Source of the DNA: Euonymus europaeus
Lineage: Eukaryota > Streptophyta > Magnoliopsida > Celastrales > Celastraceae
NCBI GenBank assembly: GCA_963580455.1
Contig: OY756957.1
Coordinates: forward strand, 7,321,001-7,385,000
Reading direction: 5' to 3'
Length of the DNA stretch: 64,000 nt
This document shows positions 1-10,580 of this stretch, one piece after another (positions within the stretch are counted from its first letter, which is position 1; each line of letters opens with the position of its first letter). A model generated the notes under the pieces. The model was not told the DNA's origin and ran no database searches. It worked only from the letters and a program-made list of their open reading frames with translations. A program made the position numbers and the translations under genes.

Positions 1-564
1 GCGCGGAGGGCTAGGTACAGCCGCATTGAGGCCTACTTTCAATCCTATGGTTTTGTTAAATGTCCACATGAACACACATTGTTCATAAAGCATGAAAAAT
101 GAGGTAAATTCTTAATTGTATGCCTCTGTGGATTATTTAATTTATACTGGAAATGTTGTTGATATGCATGAAGAGTTTAAGAAGTCAATGATGAATGAGT
201 TTGAAATGACCGACCTGGGAAAGTAGCATTATTTCCTAGGGTTAAAAGTAAGGCAGACATCCAATGGTATCTTTGTGGGACAACAAAAGTATGCTGCAGA
301 AGTTATAAACAGGTTTCAGATGAGCAATTGTAATCCAGTCCAAAATCCTATGGTACCTGGTGCAAAGCTTACTAAAGATGCTAAGGGGATTAAGGTGGAT
401 AGCACAAGATTCAAGCAACTTGTAGGGAGTCTAATGTACTTAGCTGCTATGAGGCCTGATCTCATGTGTTGGAGTTAGTCTCATAAGCAAATTTATGGAG
501 ATGCCTACTGAGACTCATTTTTTAGAAAGGAAAAAGAATTTTATACTATGTGAAAGGGACATTA
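1..564 (+). pseudogene. Ty1/copia reverse transcriptase relic (5' part in window)
   Basis: This is the C-terminal part of a Ty1/copia pol reverse transcriptase (RVT_2 type), entering from the left window edge. The translated pieces give the family's ordered landmarks: an AYFQSYGFVKC-like segment, a FLGLKV motif, YAAEVINRF, and LVGSLMYLAAMRPDL, then RILYYVKGT just before the break. The reading frame is lost several times by stops and at least one frameshift near 115-125, so it cannot be functional. At 564 it is interrupted by a solo LTR and resumes at 2200 with the next codons of the same motif (GTLDYG). Domain identity is recognised from family motifs; the element's own name is unknown. Confidence 0.85.
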
Positions 565-2199
565 TGTTAGATATATGTCCTGTGCAGTCAATTATACGAT
601 CGTATTTGGTACGTATATAATAATAGTACTATATTAGTTGAAATAATACATGGCAGTTTATAGTATATTTGATATTTCTATTTAATAGTTATATTAAATA
701 TGTCCATAAATATTTGTTAGAGACCTCATTCTCAAGAGTTGAGAATATGAGTGACGAGTGATCTCTAGTATGAATATCTTAAATTCAATTCCTGATCATA
801 GAATTATTAATTGGACAATAATAATTCGGAAGATCAACATACTGTTTGTTTCCTATGATAATAGTGTTGTGAGTCTCATGCAATCTAATATAAGATATTA
901 TAACAAACAATATGAAAGATTTATTGTTGAATAAATTCTTCGAACATGACTTGCTAAATAATGAATTACATGGAGATTTATTTCCTTGTCAATGATTTAT
1001 TATTTATTTACGATTGTGTAAATAGTCCTTAGACCTGAGATGACATAGTAGTCTTGTATATGGGTGATTGAATTTTGTCAATGTTGAAAATATTTATTCA
1101 TTGAATAAATATTGGCATTCGATGGATTCAATTAGTTATGTATGGAGACTTGTGTGCAGTCAATAAGGGATTCATTGCCTCGAAATAAATGAGGAGCATA
1201 TCCTATGTGATCTGGATATTTATTGACACAAGAAATCCTTGGCCGAGGTGAAATGATTAATGAAAAATGTGTTTTCACTAATTATTATTTGTCAATAAAA
1301 TATTGGATCTTACATATAATTGAGTTAGTGGATTTGACCGATAACCATGATCCTCACTCAATTGGGATATTGTACAGTGGAATGATTTAATTACATTGTA
1401 ATTGTAATTAAAGGTTTATGTGAAAGAATTCATCACTGGTTGAGTAGTCACGATATGCTGCTAAGTGTCACTCGTGATTTATAAGAAATGATTAAAATGT
1501 GTTTTAATTAATATCAAAGAGTTTGATATTATTCTTATTGTCAATCGGTAATGAACCTAAAAAGTCACACATAAAGAATCATATGTTAAGATTGGAAAAG
1601 AGAAGAACTGTGTAGATTCGATAATTTACATGAGATGAAAATAATCGAATCATTAATTAAATAAAAGTTTATTGTAAACTGGATTGGATCCAATTGATTA
1701 ATAGACATTGATAGCACACTTGTCATTAATTAAAGATGGAGTCATGATTTAATTAATATAATATTATATTATAATAATATGTTATTCTAATATATATTAT
1801 AATATATCATACATTTATTATAATGAAAGGTGCCGACACAATTAGTTGAATTGTGTCGGCAGCTTCTTTTATAAAAAGTATGTGTATTTGATACACAGGT
1901 GAGCAAGACACATATTTTTCATTTTCTAGGGAAAAACAAATTTTTCTATTTTTGATAAATGGTGTGAGACACCATACTTTCTAAATGTGAAATAGAAAGA
2001 TGTTGTTTTTCTCCCTTTCCTAGATTGATTAAAGAATCAATTAGGATTAAAATTTTGATTTAGTGGTTCCGGTGGACGAACTAGAGACTCCGTATTATCG
2101 GAGATCAATCGATTGACTGAAACTTTGATCAAGCACGCTTCGAGAGGTATTATTTTTGTAGCTTCCGTTGCATGTTATACGTATACCGATTTGCTAACA
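565..2199. mobile_element. Solo LTR inserted in the copia pol relic
   Basis: A 1635 bp block starts TGTTAG and ends CTAACA, the inverted terminal bases of an LTR. It is flanked by CATTA (560-564) and CACTA (2200-2204), a 5 bp target duplication with one mismatch. Removing the block and one flank restores the interrupted codons of the surrounding copia pol (VKGT-L-DYG). No primer site, polypurine tract or coding sequence lies inside, so this is a solo LTR left by LTR-LTR recombination rather than a whole element. A plausible TATA region with downstream leader lies around 1870-1890. The parent retrotransposon family is not identified. Confidence 0.85.
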
Positions 2200-2722
2200 C
2201 ACTAGACTATGGTTTGTTCTATAGTCTAAGTACAGAAACTAGCATGGTGGGTTTTGGTGACAGCGACTATGGTGGTGATCTAAAAGATAGGAAAAGCACT
2301 TAGGTTATACCTTTCTATTTGGTTCTGTAGCAGTTTCGTGGTCATCTAAAAAACAACAGGTTGTTTCTTTATCAACCACTGAAGCTGAATTCATTGTTGC
2401 AGCTTCGTGTGCTTGTCAGGTTGTGTGGATGAGAAGGATATTGGAGGAGATTTGCTACTATCAAGTTGGTGCAACTCATATTTTTTGTGATAATAGTTCT
2501 ACAATAAAACTATCCAAGAACCAACTAATGCATGGCATAAGCAAGCACATTGACATACACTTCCATTTTCTTTGCGATCTGGTGAAAGATGGAGTAATCG
2601 AATTAGTGCATTGCCAGAGTCAAGACCAAGTGGCTGATATTCTCAACAAAACTTTGAAAACTGAAGTGTTTGTCAAGCTAAGGAAGTTACTCGGGGTTAT
2701 TTCTAAATCAGTTGTAAACTAA
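2200..2722 (+). pseudogene. Ty1/copia RNase H relic
   Basis: This is the continuation of the copia pol gene seen at 1-564. It holds the end of the RT connection and the RNase H domain: GFGDSDYGGD, a GYTF-like segment after a stop, SWSSKKQQVVSLSTTEAEF (catalytic Asp and Glu positions), IFCDNSSTIKLSKNQ, and the SKHIDIHFHF and VADILNKTL motifs. An in-frame TAG near 2303 breaks it, but 2423-2722 is open to a natural stop. A purine-rich tract (TTTAGGAGAGGA) follows at 2741-2752 and leads into the 3' LTR, as expected for the 3' end of a copia element. Confidence 0.87.
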
Positions 2723-2752
2723 ACATTTCATCATGTTTAATTTAGGAGAGGA

Positions 2753-3005
2753 TGTTGAATAAGTTGATAAAATTGTAGGTATGTCTACTTTATGAGACTT
2801 ATTAGGGATAATGTCACTCATTTAAACTTATTTACAACCAAGTCTAGTTATTAGGTTTTTTTATAATTAATTTGATTTATATTTTCTGGATTCTTGCCAA
2901 AATTGGAGACTTTTAAGAAAAATACATATTAAATGAAGAAAACTTAATTTAGAAAATATTTTAATTTTCTATTTTAATTAATTATTTTATTTTCTCAATC
3001 AATAT
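2753..3005 (+). mobile_element. Truncated 3' LTR of the copia element
   Basis: It begins TGTTGAATAAG directly after the polypurine tract at 2741-2752, the position expected for the 3' LTR. The matching end (an ATTCAACA-like terminus) is not found before the telo-box repeat array begins near 3010, so the LTR is probably truncated, or the array lies inside it. The 5' LTR lies outside the window. The start is well supported; the end is inferred. Confidence 0.55.
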
Positions 3006-3009
3006 GTTG

Positions 3010-3270
3010 AGCATACACGAGTCCGTTAGGGTTTAACGAATTCATTCTTCTTAGGGTTTAACACTTATTGTTTAGATTACAGTATGCAAATATGATAGAT
3101 AGGTTCATTAAGATTTAGCGAATTCGTTTCCCTTAGGGTTTAACACTTGTTTTTTACGTTACAGCATGGAAATACGATACATGAGTCAGTTAGGGTTTAG
3201 CGAATTCGTTCCCTTAGAGTTTAATGCTTGTTGTTTAGGTTATAACATGAAAATATAATACATGAGCATA
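3010..3270. repeat. Left half of telo-box tandem repeat array (~82 bp units)
   Basis: There are three diverged units of about 82 bp, each with two copies of a TTAGGGTTTA-like motif (telo-box), a GCGAATTCG/ACGAATTC core and an ACATGAAAATA-like tail. The block starts AGCATACACGAG and ends TACATGAGCATA. The same three-unit order reappears at 10261-10580 on the other side of the inserted retroelement, with unit 1 matching unit 1 better than its neighbours. This suggests a higher-order repeat of three monomers. GCATA at 3266-3270 doubles as the target duplication of the insertion. Confidence 0.8.
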
Positions 3271-4655
3271 AACTTGTTGAGTCTAAAATAACTTACTAGC
3301 AAGTGTACTAGTCAGAAGAATAGTACAAGTGGTCAGTAGAGATCGTATCCACAGAGACGGAGATATGATTTAATCCAAGTGTTTATTTACATATATTTAT
3401 GGACAATGCAAGAAATTAAAGTTCCACTCAAGTTGATTGGGTTTGCAATTTAATAGGAATGCAAGCAAGAAAAGTAAAGTGTTTTTGGAATTTTTTGTAT
3501 TGAAGAATGTAAATGCTAATGCAAATTGTCACTAGGCAAGTTATACTAATGCAATGAATTCAAGTAGAAGAATGAAGCACCAAGACTTCGAAATCCACCA
3601 AGGGTCAATGATGTGCAAACACAACCAATTCACTCACACATTTATCAATCCGGGTATAACGAATCCGTACCTAAGTCGATTTTAGCGCACTTAAGCCAAT
3701 TTCCCTCATGTCAATCACTAGCCATCTTATTGGTCTAGGTTGGATGTTCCTATCAACATTCTAGCCATCTTATTGGTCTAGACATGCATAAGAATTCATG
3801 AAAGCTCAATGGAAATAGGATTCATACAAATTTGTTCCAAACCTAATGGAAACAACAATTGCAATCTAAGGTCCCAAGAAGCATGATTAAATAGATATTT
3901 CACCATCTACAAAATCAATCAAACAAATCCATTCAAAACCCTAAGTGGTGATCAAGCACAAAGAGTAAGAAGAATCCACAATAATCATAGAAACCAAAGA
4001 TTTATACCCAAAAAGATTCACATATAAACAAATCAATTCATACAACCATCATTCAACCCAAGGCTTCATCCTAGCCTTGGTGATAAAGAGTTTAGCTACT
4101 CATAGAGAGAGAAAGAGACAAGCAAAGAGAGAGAAACATATTGATAGAACCCAAAATTGGAAGAAATGCAAGCCAAGATAAAGAATCCCTCCTTCAAGCC
4201 TTTAATCCTCCTTCTTTCCTCCGTTTTTTGCTCCTGGAATGGCCGCTCGATAAGTCCCAAAAAGTGCAGTTTTTAGGGCTTTCGCGAAATAAAAGCTGTC
4301 AATTTTGTGCAGGTGCGCCTAGGCGTGTAGAAAATGCGCCTAGGCGCAACCCCGCCTAGGCGTGTAGGAAATGCGCCTAGGCGCTGCTCTAGAAAATGCT
4401 GTTTTTCTGAATTTTTGCATTCACCCCTGTTCTGTGCGTGGCCTGTACCGCCTAGGCGTGTATAAATCACGCCCAGGATAAATTTGCAAGCTTATTCCTG
4501 CTCTCATCTTGCCCATAATTGCCACATTTTTGTTCAGCACCATCAATTGCCTATCAAAATCCAAAACAATATATAAATGTACCGAATTGATAATACCAAT
4601 GAGATAAGAGAAGGTTATTATCACCAAAAGCAATAGGTATATTTATACATATCAA
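3271..4655 (-). repeat. 3' LTR (element orientation) of the gag-only element
   Basis: Direct repeat copy A, plus-strand start AACTTGTTGAGTC and end ACATATCAA. It lies downstream of the gag ORF in element orientation. It carries five copies of the CGCCTAGGCG palindrome between 4316 and 4458, one more than the other LTR. Small substitutions aside, it matches 8893-10261 along its whole length. Confidence 0.88.
4316..4458. repeat. Cluster of CGCCTAGGCG palindromes in the LTR
   Basis: The 10 bp perfect palindrome CGCCTAGGCG occurs five times here, spaced about 16-21 bp apart with GTGTAGAAAATG-like spacers, then once more 75 bp away next to GTGTATAAATCACGCC. The partner LTR has four copies (around 9937-10067), having one repeat unit fewer. 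Related copies sit in the interior at about 5870-5940. Function is unknown; the motif could be a regulatory or structural signal. Confidence 0.8.
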
Positions 4656-6166
4656 ACACCCCACACTTAAACCCTACTCGTCTTCGAGTACAACTAATTT
4701 AAAGATACTCATGAAAAGTAAAATCCTAACTCACTGACGCAGGAATCGCGGTTGCATTTAGCATATGCAACAAGCCGTTAAACCCCTAGGTGTCCCTAGT
4801 GGAGGAGTGTTGTCTCCTGAGGGCTTACAAGAACGATACCCACAAACATTTCTATCCAATGAGCGCAAACACCCCACACTTACATCACACTATATACTCA
4901 TGAATAATTTCCGTCTACTCAATTGCTCCTTTAATGTGGTGTGATGTGCAAGAGAAAATGTCAACATGTGGCTTCCAAGAGTTTATATATATGTATTAAA
5001 CATAGTCGCATTCCAAGAATCGCAAAAACAACAAGTAGCAATATCAAGGCACATTTATTTATATATATATATGCTTATTATTATTATTATTATTTTAACT
5101 AGGGTTGTGCAATGCTTACTCCATTAAGCTTTCTATTCAACCCATGTAGCGAATTCTCGACCCATGACTCCCAACCAGTTGGCTTAGGGCATTAGGTGAT
5201 AAGACACCCCTCAGATCAATTATTCGAGTTGAAAAGGCTTTGAAGTTAAGCTAGCCTAGAATGTTCATCATCGTTGTCTCATCTTTTTACGCGAAACTCA
5301 AGTTGGTTAGACAAGAGCTCCGGTTACTCAATAAGACGCAAGAGCGGAACATTTTTTTTTTTCCGGTACACATATAAATAACTAGTGCCAAACATATCAC
5401 CAACATGCGTCCAAGCTCATCTCAGGCAGAAACCACAGTTAACACATATATCCGTCCAAGTCATACCCCACAACACTTTAGTGCAAGTGAATTCATTTAT
5501 TATGCAATCTAGTAGACTTCAAAAATTCACTCAAGCATATAGGAGGTAAAGACGGGATTAAACAGCTCTGATCAGAAAAAAAATATAATAAGTACCAGCG
5601 GTCAAATTCAGATCAGATAATATCCAAAATGCGCAATACATACAAAATAAAGTACTCACACCCCTCACTTTAAAATAAGCTTTGTCCTCAAAGCGTGAAA
5701 CAAGTATATGAATAAAATGGAGGACAAGCCAAGAAAAACACAACCTGAAGGTGGAGTCTTGGAGGAGGAACTGCCAGAGCAATTGTGATATAGCGGTTGC
5801 GTCGTAGCTCCGCCAATATGTCGAGCACGGCCCAAGTCTGCTCCTTCTGCGCCTGCACCCGCCTAGGCGTATAGTACTGACGCCTAGGCTTTTTTTTCTG
5901 GGCGCTAATTACTATCGCCTAGGCATGTATAAAACACGCCCGGGACAGCGTGCTCCTCTGTATCAGGTATCCAACTCCACAAACTCCCACATATAACCCA
6001 GAAAATTCCAGCAAATTCAGAAACACATTAAATTCTTTGGATATCACATCTCGGGTTGCCTCCCAAGCAGCGCTAAGTTTAGGGTCTTCAGCCAGACATA
6101 GATCAATCAATTTCAGAAGTAAGCTGTTGAAGGTAACGTTTTTTCTTCTAAATGTCAAACGAATTT
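4656..6166 (-). other. Interior of the gag-only element, 3' of gag, no coding
   Basis: About 1.5 kb between the gag stop and the 3' LTR. No RT, RNase H or integrase motif is readable in any frame. It contains GCGCTGCTTGGGAGGCAACC on the minus strand (within 6051-6075), a motif I know to recur after the coding region of many plant Ty3/gypsy elements. It also contains an ATT microsatellite near 5077-5095, a T run near 5350, and further CCTAGGCG palindrome relatives at 5870-5940. Confidence 0.7.
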
Positions 6167-8764
6167 TCAAGACCAAATTTTACACGATGACCATTCACCT
6201 TCATCTTGAATCCTCTCAGGAGGTTTAGAGATTTTGGCACTGTGACAAGGTCTTTTCCGTCGTTTTCTCCATCGTCTTTTTTGTCCCTTTTTCACAAAAG
6301 TTAAGTCTGAAGCAATGGTAATAGAGAGAGTTTTAGAAGTGCCCAACAAAGCATATTGTAAGTGAAGATGTGGTGCCTTCAATTCAAGCTCTGTTGGATT
6401 TTCAATGGGTGGAACCAGCTTCTTGACTTCTGTTATGGATAAACAATCAATTGCTTCGACCCAAAAACAATCACTTACATCATTTTGATTCTTCATGGCA
6501 TCAAAAATCTTGAACTCCACAGTTTCATCAAAAACTGTCATTGTAAGAACATCTTTTTTTACATTGATGATCGTTTTTGTGGTAGCCATGAACGGTCGTC
6601 CCAAAATAAGAGGCAATTCTTTCGCCAGAATCAAGGTATTCTCCATTTGTAAAACCAGAAAATCTGCAGGAATTACAAAATTTTCCACCTTAATCAACAC
6701 ATTTTCAACCAATCCAATGGGATAAGTAATTGATCGGTCAGCCAATTGAAGAGATACCGAAGTAGGTCGCAAGTCCCCTAGATTCATAGTCTTGAAAATG
6801 GAGTGAGGCATAATGTTCACACTAGCTCCAAGATCGAGCAAAGCTTTTTCAAATTTTTGATTCCCAATAATACATGGAATTGTGAAACTACCCGGATCTT
6901 TCAACTTAGGAGGTAGTTTTCTTTGTAAAATGGCACTAGTCTCTTCCGACAAAAAGACTTCCTCATGCTCACTTATCTTCCTTTTGTTGGTGCATAATTC
7001 TTTCAAAAACTTTGCATAAGATGGAATAGACTTAATAGCTTCAATCAACGGAATATTTACCTCGACTTTTTTGAGAATTTCGAATATATCCCGATTGCAT
7101 TTGTTCTTTTTCATAGGAGCAAGTCGAGATGGGAACGGCACCGGTGGAACATAATCCTCCACTGGCTGCTTATCTTTTCCAACTAGGGGTTGTGTAGATA
7201 CACGGGGCTCCTCCACTGTCGATTCATTATTCCCCTCATCCTCTTGCTTCCTGAACTCAATCTTGTTGTCAACCTTCTTCCCACTTCTCAAAACAGTAAC
7301 GACCTTAGCATCTTCATGTTTCGTGGGATTAACTTCGGGCTGGCTTGGAAGCTTCCCCAACTGTCGCTCACTCAAAGCAGTAGCAAGTTGACCAACTTGC
7401 ATTTCCAACTTGGCGATAGACTGAGTGTTACTAGCCACCGTCTGTTGCAACTGATTCATAGAATTACTCATCTCAGCTTGTGAATTCTGCATCATCACTT
7501 GTGACTGAGCTAGTTGAGTGATCAGATCCTCTATAGTAGACCTCTTCGAGTCAGGAGGTGGTGCTTGAGGTTGGCCTTGCCAGGGTTTTGGACCTTGGCT
7601 GTAGTTGTTAGAAGAGCCATAAGACAGATTCAGATGGTTCTTCCAACCCGGATTGTAAGTATGAGAGAAAGGATCATTCTGCTGCCGATGATAATTCTGA
7701 AGAGCATTCACTTCAGGTTCAGGAAAGGTGCCACTTCTAGGACACATATGGGTCGGATGGTCTATGCCCCCACAAATACCAGATGGCTCTGCATTTCTGC
7801 TCAATAAATTCACAACAGCATCAAGTTTTCGAGCCATGGCTGCCATTTCAGTATTTGAAGTACTAGTTTCATAGATAGTTGCTCTGGGACCAGTCACATC
7901 TCTGCTGTCCCACTGTGAGGAATTGGCTACCACATTCTCAATAATCACAGTAGCCTTAGTGGGCTCCTTTGCCATGATATTTCCTCCAGCAGCTGCATCT
8001 AACCGATGACGGCATTCATATGATAAGTTCTGATAAAAGTATAGCATAATCTGCCATTGTAAGAATTGGTGATGTGGACAGCTGATGAGCAGGGTTTTGT
8101 ATCTCCCCCAAGATTGATATAGTGGCTCTCCCTTATTCTGTCTGAAATGAAAGATTTGGTCTCTCAACCGTTGTGTCTTCGATTGAGTATAGAATTTTTG
8201 AATAAATTTCGCAGACAATTGGTCCCAAAAGGTGATAGAATTTGAAGGCAGAGTCTTGAACCAGTTCTTCGCGTCTCCCTTAAGAGAGAAGGGAAATAGC
8301 TTGAGGCGAATGAATTCAGCAGAGATTCCTTGAATTTGTTGTGTACCACATATTTCCAAGAAATTATCAATATGATCACTGGCATCTTGATTCTCCTCTC
8401 CTGAAAAAGAGGGAAGCAAATTAATCATGTAGCCCTTAATTTCATAAGATAAATTAGGAGCAATAGTTGGAAAAACAATGCAGGATTGTCGAGTAGTGAA
8501 TTGAGGCATAGAAAAATCCTGTATAGTGCGAGGGGAATTGGCATTGACGCCATTATCGTCAACTCCCTCATGATGTTCTTCCATCTTGTCTTGCTCAAGA
8601 TTGTCTCCAATGAATCGCTCACTAGATGAGCTAGAAGTAGAAGATAAAGAATGTGTGGGAGAGTGTTCTCCAATAGTTTGCTTGTCTTTCTTATTTAAAC
8701 GTCCACGTCCCAAATTTGGATTAATTGGAAGAATTTCTGTGTCTTGTGAACGTCGTCCTTGCAT
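6167..8764 (-). CDS. Retrotransposon gag-protease polyprotein (Ty3/gypsy type)
   Basis: An uninterrupted 865-residue ORF, the only long one in the element. Residues 1-90 are polar and low in complexity. Residues about 128-270 form a retrotransposon gag domain, with IDNFLEICG, IRLKLFPFSLKGDAKNWF and a FYQNLS segment. A zinc-knuckle-like segment near 329-341 (ICGGIDHPTHMC) lacks a clean CX2CX4HX4C pattern, so nucleic-acid binding may be weakened. A coiled, Gln/Ser-rich stretch (around 420-460) precedes the protease. The protease region has LLDLGASVNIMP (DLGA in place of the usual DTG/DSG, as in many plant Ty3/gypsy retropepsins) and a later LILGRPFM flap/exit motif. The tail is basic (KRRWRKRRKRP). 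Gag forms virus-like particles and the protease matures it; polymerase functions are absent. The ATG at 8764 lies about 110 bp inside the primer site. Intactness and near-identical LTRs point to a young copy. Confidence 0.9.
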   Translation of the reverse strand: MQGRRSQDTEILPINPNLGRGRLNKKDKQTIGEHSPTHSLSSTSSSSSERFIGDNLEQDKMEEHHEGVDDNGVNANSPRTIQDFSMPQFTTRQSCIVFPTIAPNLSYEIKGYMINLLPSFSGEENQDASDHIDNFLEICGTQQIQGISAEFIRLKLFPFSLKGDAKNWFKTLPSNSITFWDQLSAKFIQKFYTQSKTQRLRDQIFHFRQNKGEPLYQSWGRYKTLLISCPHHQFLQWQIMLYFYQNLSYECRHRLDAAAGGNIMAKEPTKATVIIENVVANSSQWDSRDVTGPRATIYETSTSNTEMAAMARKLDAVVNLLSRNAEPSGICGGIDHPTHMCPRSGTFPEPEVNALQNYHRQQNDPFSHTYNPGWKNHLNLSYGSSNNYSQGPKPWQGQPQAPPPDSKRSTIEDLITQLAQSQVMMQNSQAEMSNSMNQLQQTVASNTQSIAKLEMQVGQLATALSERQLGKLPSQPEVNPTKHEDAKVVTVLRSGKKVDNKIEFRKQEDEGNNESTVEEPRVSTQPLVGKDKQPVEDYVPPVPFPSRLAPMKKNKCNRDIFEILKKVEVNIPLIEAIKSIPSYAKFLKELCTNKRKISEHEEVFLSEETSAILQRKLPPKLKDPGSFTIPCIIGNQKFEKALLDLGASVNIMPHSIFKTMNLGDLRPTSVSLQLADRSITYPIGLVENVLIKVENFVIPADFLVLQMENTLILAKELPLILGRPFMATTKTIINVKKDVLTMTVFDETVEFKIFDAMKNQNDVSDCFWVEAIDCLSITEVKKLVPPIENPTELELKAPHLHLQYALLGTSKTLSITIASDLTFVKKGQKRRWRKRRKRPCHSAKISKPPERIQDEGEWSSCKIWS

Positions 8765-8872
8765 GAACTACAGAGAACAAATGAAACGTATAAGCTAGAA
8801 ATTCAGCAAGAAATCAATGATAAATATGATTATCTATGTAGACAAAAGAAATGGATTAAATATAAGCTACCG

Positions 8873-8890
8873 TCCCCGGCAACGGCGCCA
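8873..8890 (-). other. Primer binding site, tRNA-Asp type
   Basis: The minus strand reads TGGCGCCGTTGCCGGGGA two bases inside the 5' LTR. This is complementary to the 3' end of plant tRNA-Asp including CCA, and it is the standard minus-strand primer site of many plant Ty3/gypsy elements. It fixes the orientation of the element. Confidence 0.93.
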
Positions 8891-8892
8891 TA

Positions 8893-10261
8893 AACTTGTT
8901 GAGTCTAAAATAACTTACTAGCAAGTGTACTAGTCAGAAGAATAGTACAAGTGGTCTGTAGAGATCGTATCCACAGAGACGGAGATATGATTTAATCCAA
9001 GTGTTTATTTACATATATTTATGGACAATGCAAGAAATTAAAGTTCCACTCAAGTTGATTGGGTTTGCAATTTAATAGGAATGCAAGCAAGAAAAGTAAA
9101 GTGTTTTTGGAATTTTTTGTATTGAAGAATGTAAATGCTAATGCAAATTGTCACTAGGCAAGTTATACTAATGCAATGAATTCACGTAGAAGAATGAAGC
9201 ACCAAGACTTCGAAATCCATCAAGGGTCAATGATGTGCAAACACAACCAATTCACTCACACATTTATCAATCCGGGTATAACGAATCCGTACCTAAGTCG
9301 GTTTTAGCGCACTTAAGCCAATTTCCCTCATGTCAATCACTAGCCATCTTATTGGTCTAGGTTGGATGTTCCTATCAACATTCTAGCCATCTTATTGGTC
9401 TAGACATGCATAAGAATTCATGAAAGCTCAATGGAAATAGGATTCATACAAACTTGTTCCAAACCTAATGGAAACAACAATTGCAATCTAAGGTCCCAAG
9501 AAGCATGATTAAATAGATATTTCACCATCTACAAAATCCATCAAACAAATCCATTCAAAACCCTAAGTGGTGATCAAGCACAAAGAGTAAGAAGAATCCA
9601 CAATAATCATAGAAACCAAAGATTTATACCCAAAAAGATTCACATATAAACAAATCAATTCATACAACCATCATTCAACCCAAGGCTTCATCCTAGCCTT
9701 GGTGATAAAGAGTTTAGCTACTCATAGAGAGAGAAAGAGACAAGCAAAGAGAGAGAAACATATTGATAGAACCCAAAATTGGAAGAAATGCAAGCCAAGA
9801 TGAAGAATCCCTCCTTCAAGCCTTTAATCCTCCTTCTTTCCTCTGTTTTTCGCTCCTGGAACGGCCGCTCGATAAGTCCCAAAAAGTGCAGTTTTTAGGG
9901 CTTTCGCGAAATAAAAGCTGCCAATTTTGTGCAGGTGCGCCTAGGCGTGTAGAAAATGCGCCTAGGCGTGTAGGAAATGCGCCTAGGCGCTGCTCTAGAA
10001 AATGCAATTTTCCTAAATTTTTGTATTCACCCCTGTTCTGTGCGTGGCCTGTATCGCCTAGGCGTGTATAAATCACGCCCAGGATAAATTTGCAAGCTTA
10101 TTCCTGCTCTCATCTTGCCCATAATTGCCACCTTTTTGTTCAGCACCATCAATTGCCTATCAAAATCCAAAACAATATATAAATGTACCGAATTGATAAT
10201 ACCAATGAGATAAGAGAGGGTTATTATCACCAAAAGTAATAGGTATATTCATACCTATCAA
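8893..10261 (-). repeat. 5' LTR (element orientation) of the gag-only element
   Basis: Direct repeat copy B, adjacent to the primer site. It starts AACTTGTTGAGTC and ends CCTATCAA on the plus strand and is followed by the GCATA target duplication. It carries four CGCCTAGGCG palindromes. It differs from copy A by scattered substitutions and by loss of one palindrome unit. Confidence 0.88.
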
Positions 10262-10580
10262 GCATACACGAGTCCGTTAGGGTTTAACGAATTCATTATT
10301 CTTGGGGTTTAACACTTATTGTTTAGGTTACAGTATGCAAATATGATACATAGGTTCATTAAGATTTTGCGAATTCGTTTCCCTTAGGATTTAACACTTG
10401 TTTTTTAGTTTACAGCATGAAAATACGATACATGAGCCCGTTAGGGTTTAGCGAATTCATTCCCCTTAGAGTTTAATACTTGTTGTTTATGTTATAACAT
10501 GAAAATATAATACATGAGCCCGTTAGGGTTTAGCGAATCTGTTCTTCTTAGGGTTTAATACTTACTATTTAGGTTAACGT
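10262..10580. repeat. Right half of telo-box tandem repeat array
   Basis: Nearly four units of the ~82 bp repeat, with TTAGGGTTTA-type motifs twice per unit, continue the array interrupted by the retroelement. The first three units parallel the three units at 3010-3270 one to one. The fourth decays after CGAATCTGTTC near 10540. Confidence 0.8.

Larger units (their letters stand above)
3271..10261 (-). mobile_element. Non-autonomous Ty3/gypsy-like LTR element (TR-GAG-like)
   Basis: A 7.0 kb element on the minus strand. Two direct repeats of about 1.38 kb (3271-4655 and 8893-10261) flank an interior with a tRNA-Asp primer site beside the right LTR and a G-rich polypurine-like tract (GTGTGGGGTGT on the minus strand) beside the left LTR. 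GCATA occurs at 3266-3270 and 10262-10266 as the target duplication. The interior encodes only gag plus a retropepsin domain; I see no reverse transcriptase, RNase H or integrase. That fits gag-only terminal-repeat elements, whose polymerase would come from a relative. The LTRs differ at roughly 1-2% of positions by eye, so insertion is recent compared with its surroundings. Confidence 0.87.

Noticed and set aside
5950..8798. Plus-strand open frames across the gag-only element
   Set aside because: They are antisense shadows of the 865-residue gag-protease ORF.
3010..10580. True telomere or subtelomere end
   Set aside because: TTAGGGTTTA occurs only twice per 82 bp unit with unrelated sequence between, not as continuous TTTAGGG; it is a telo-box repeat.
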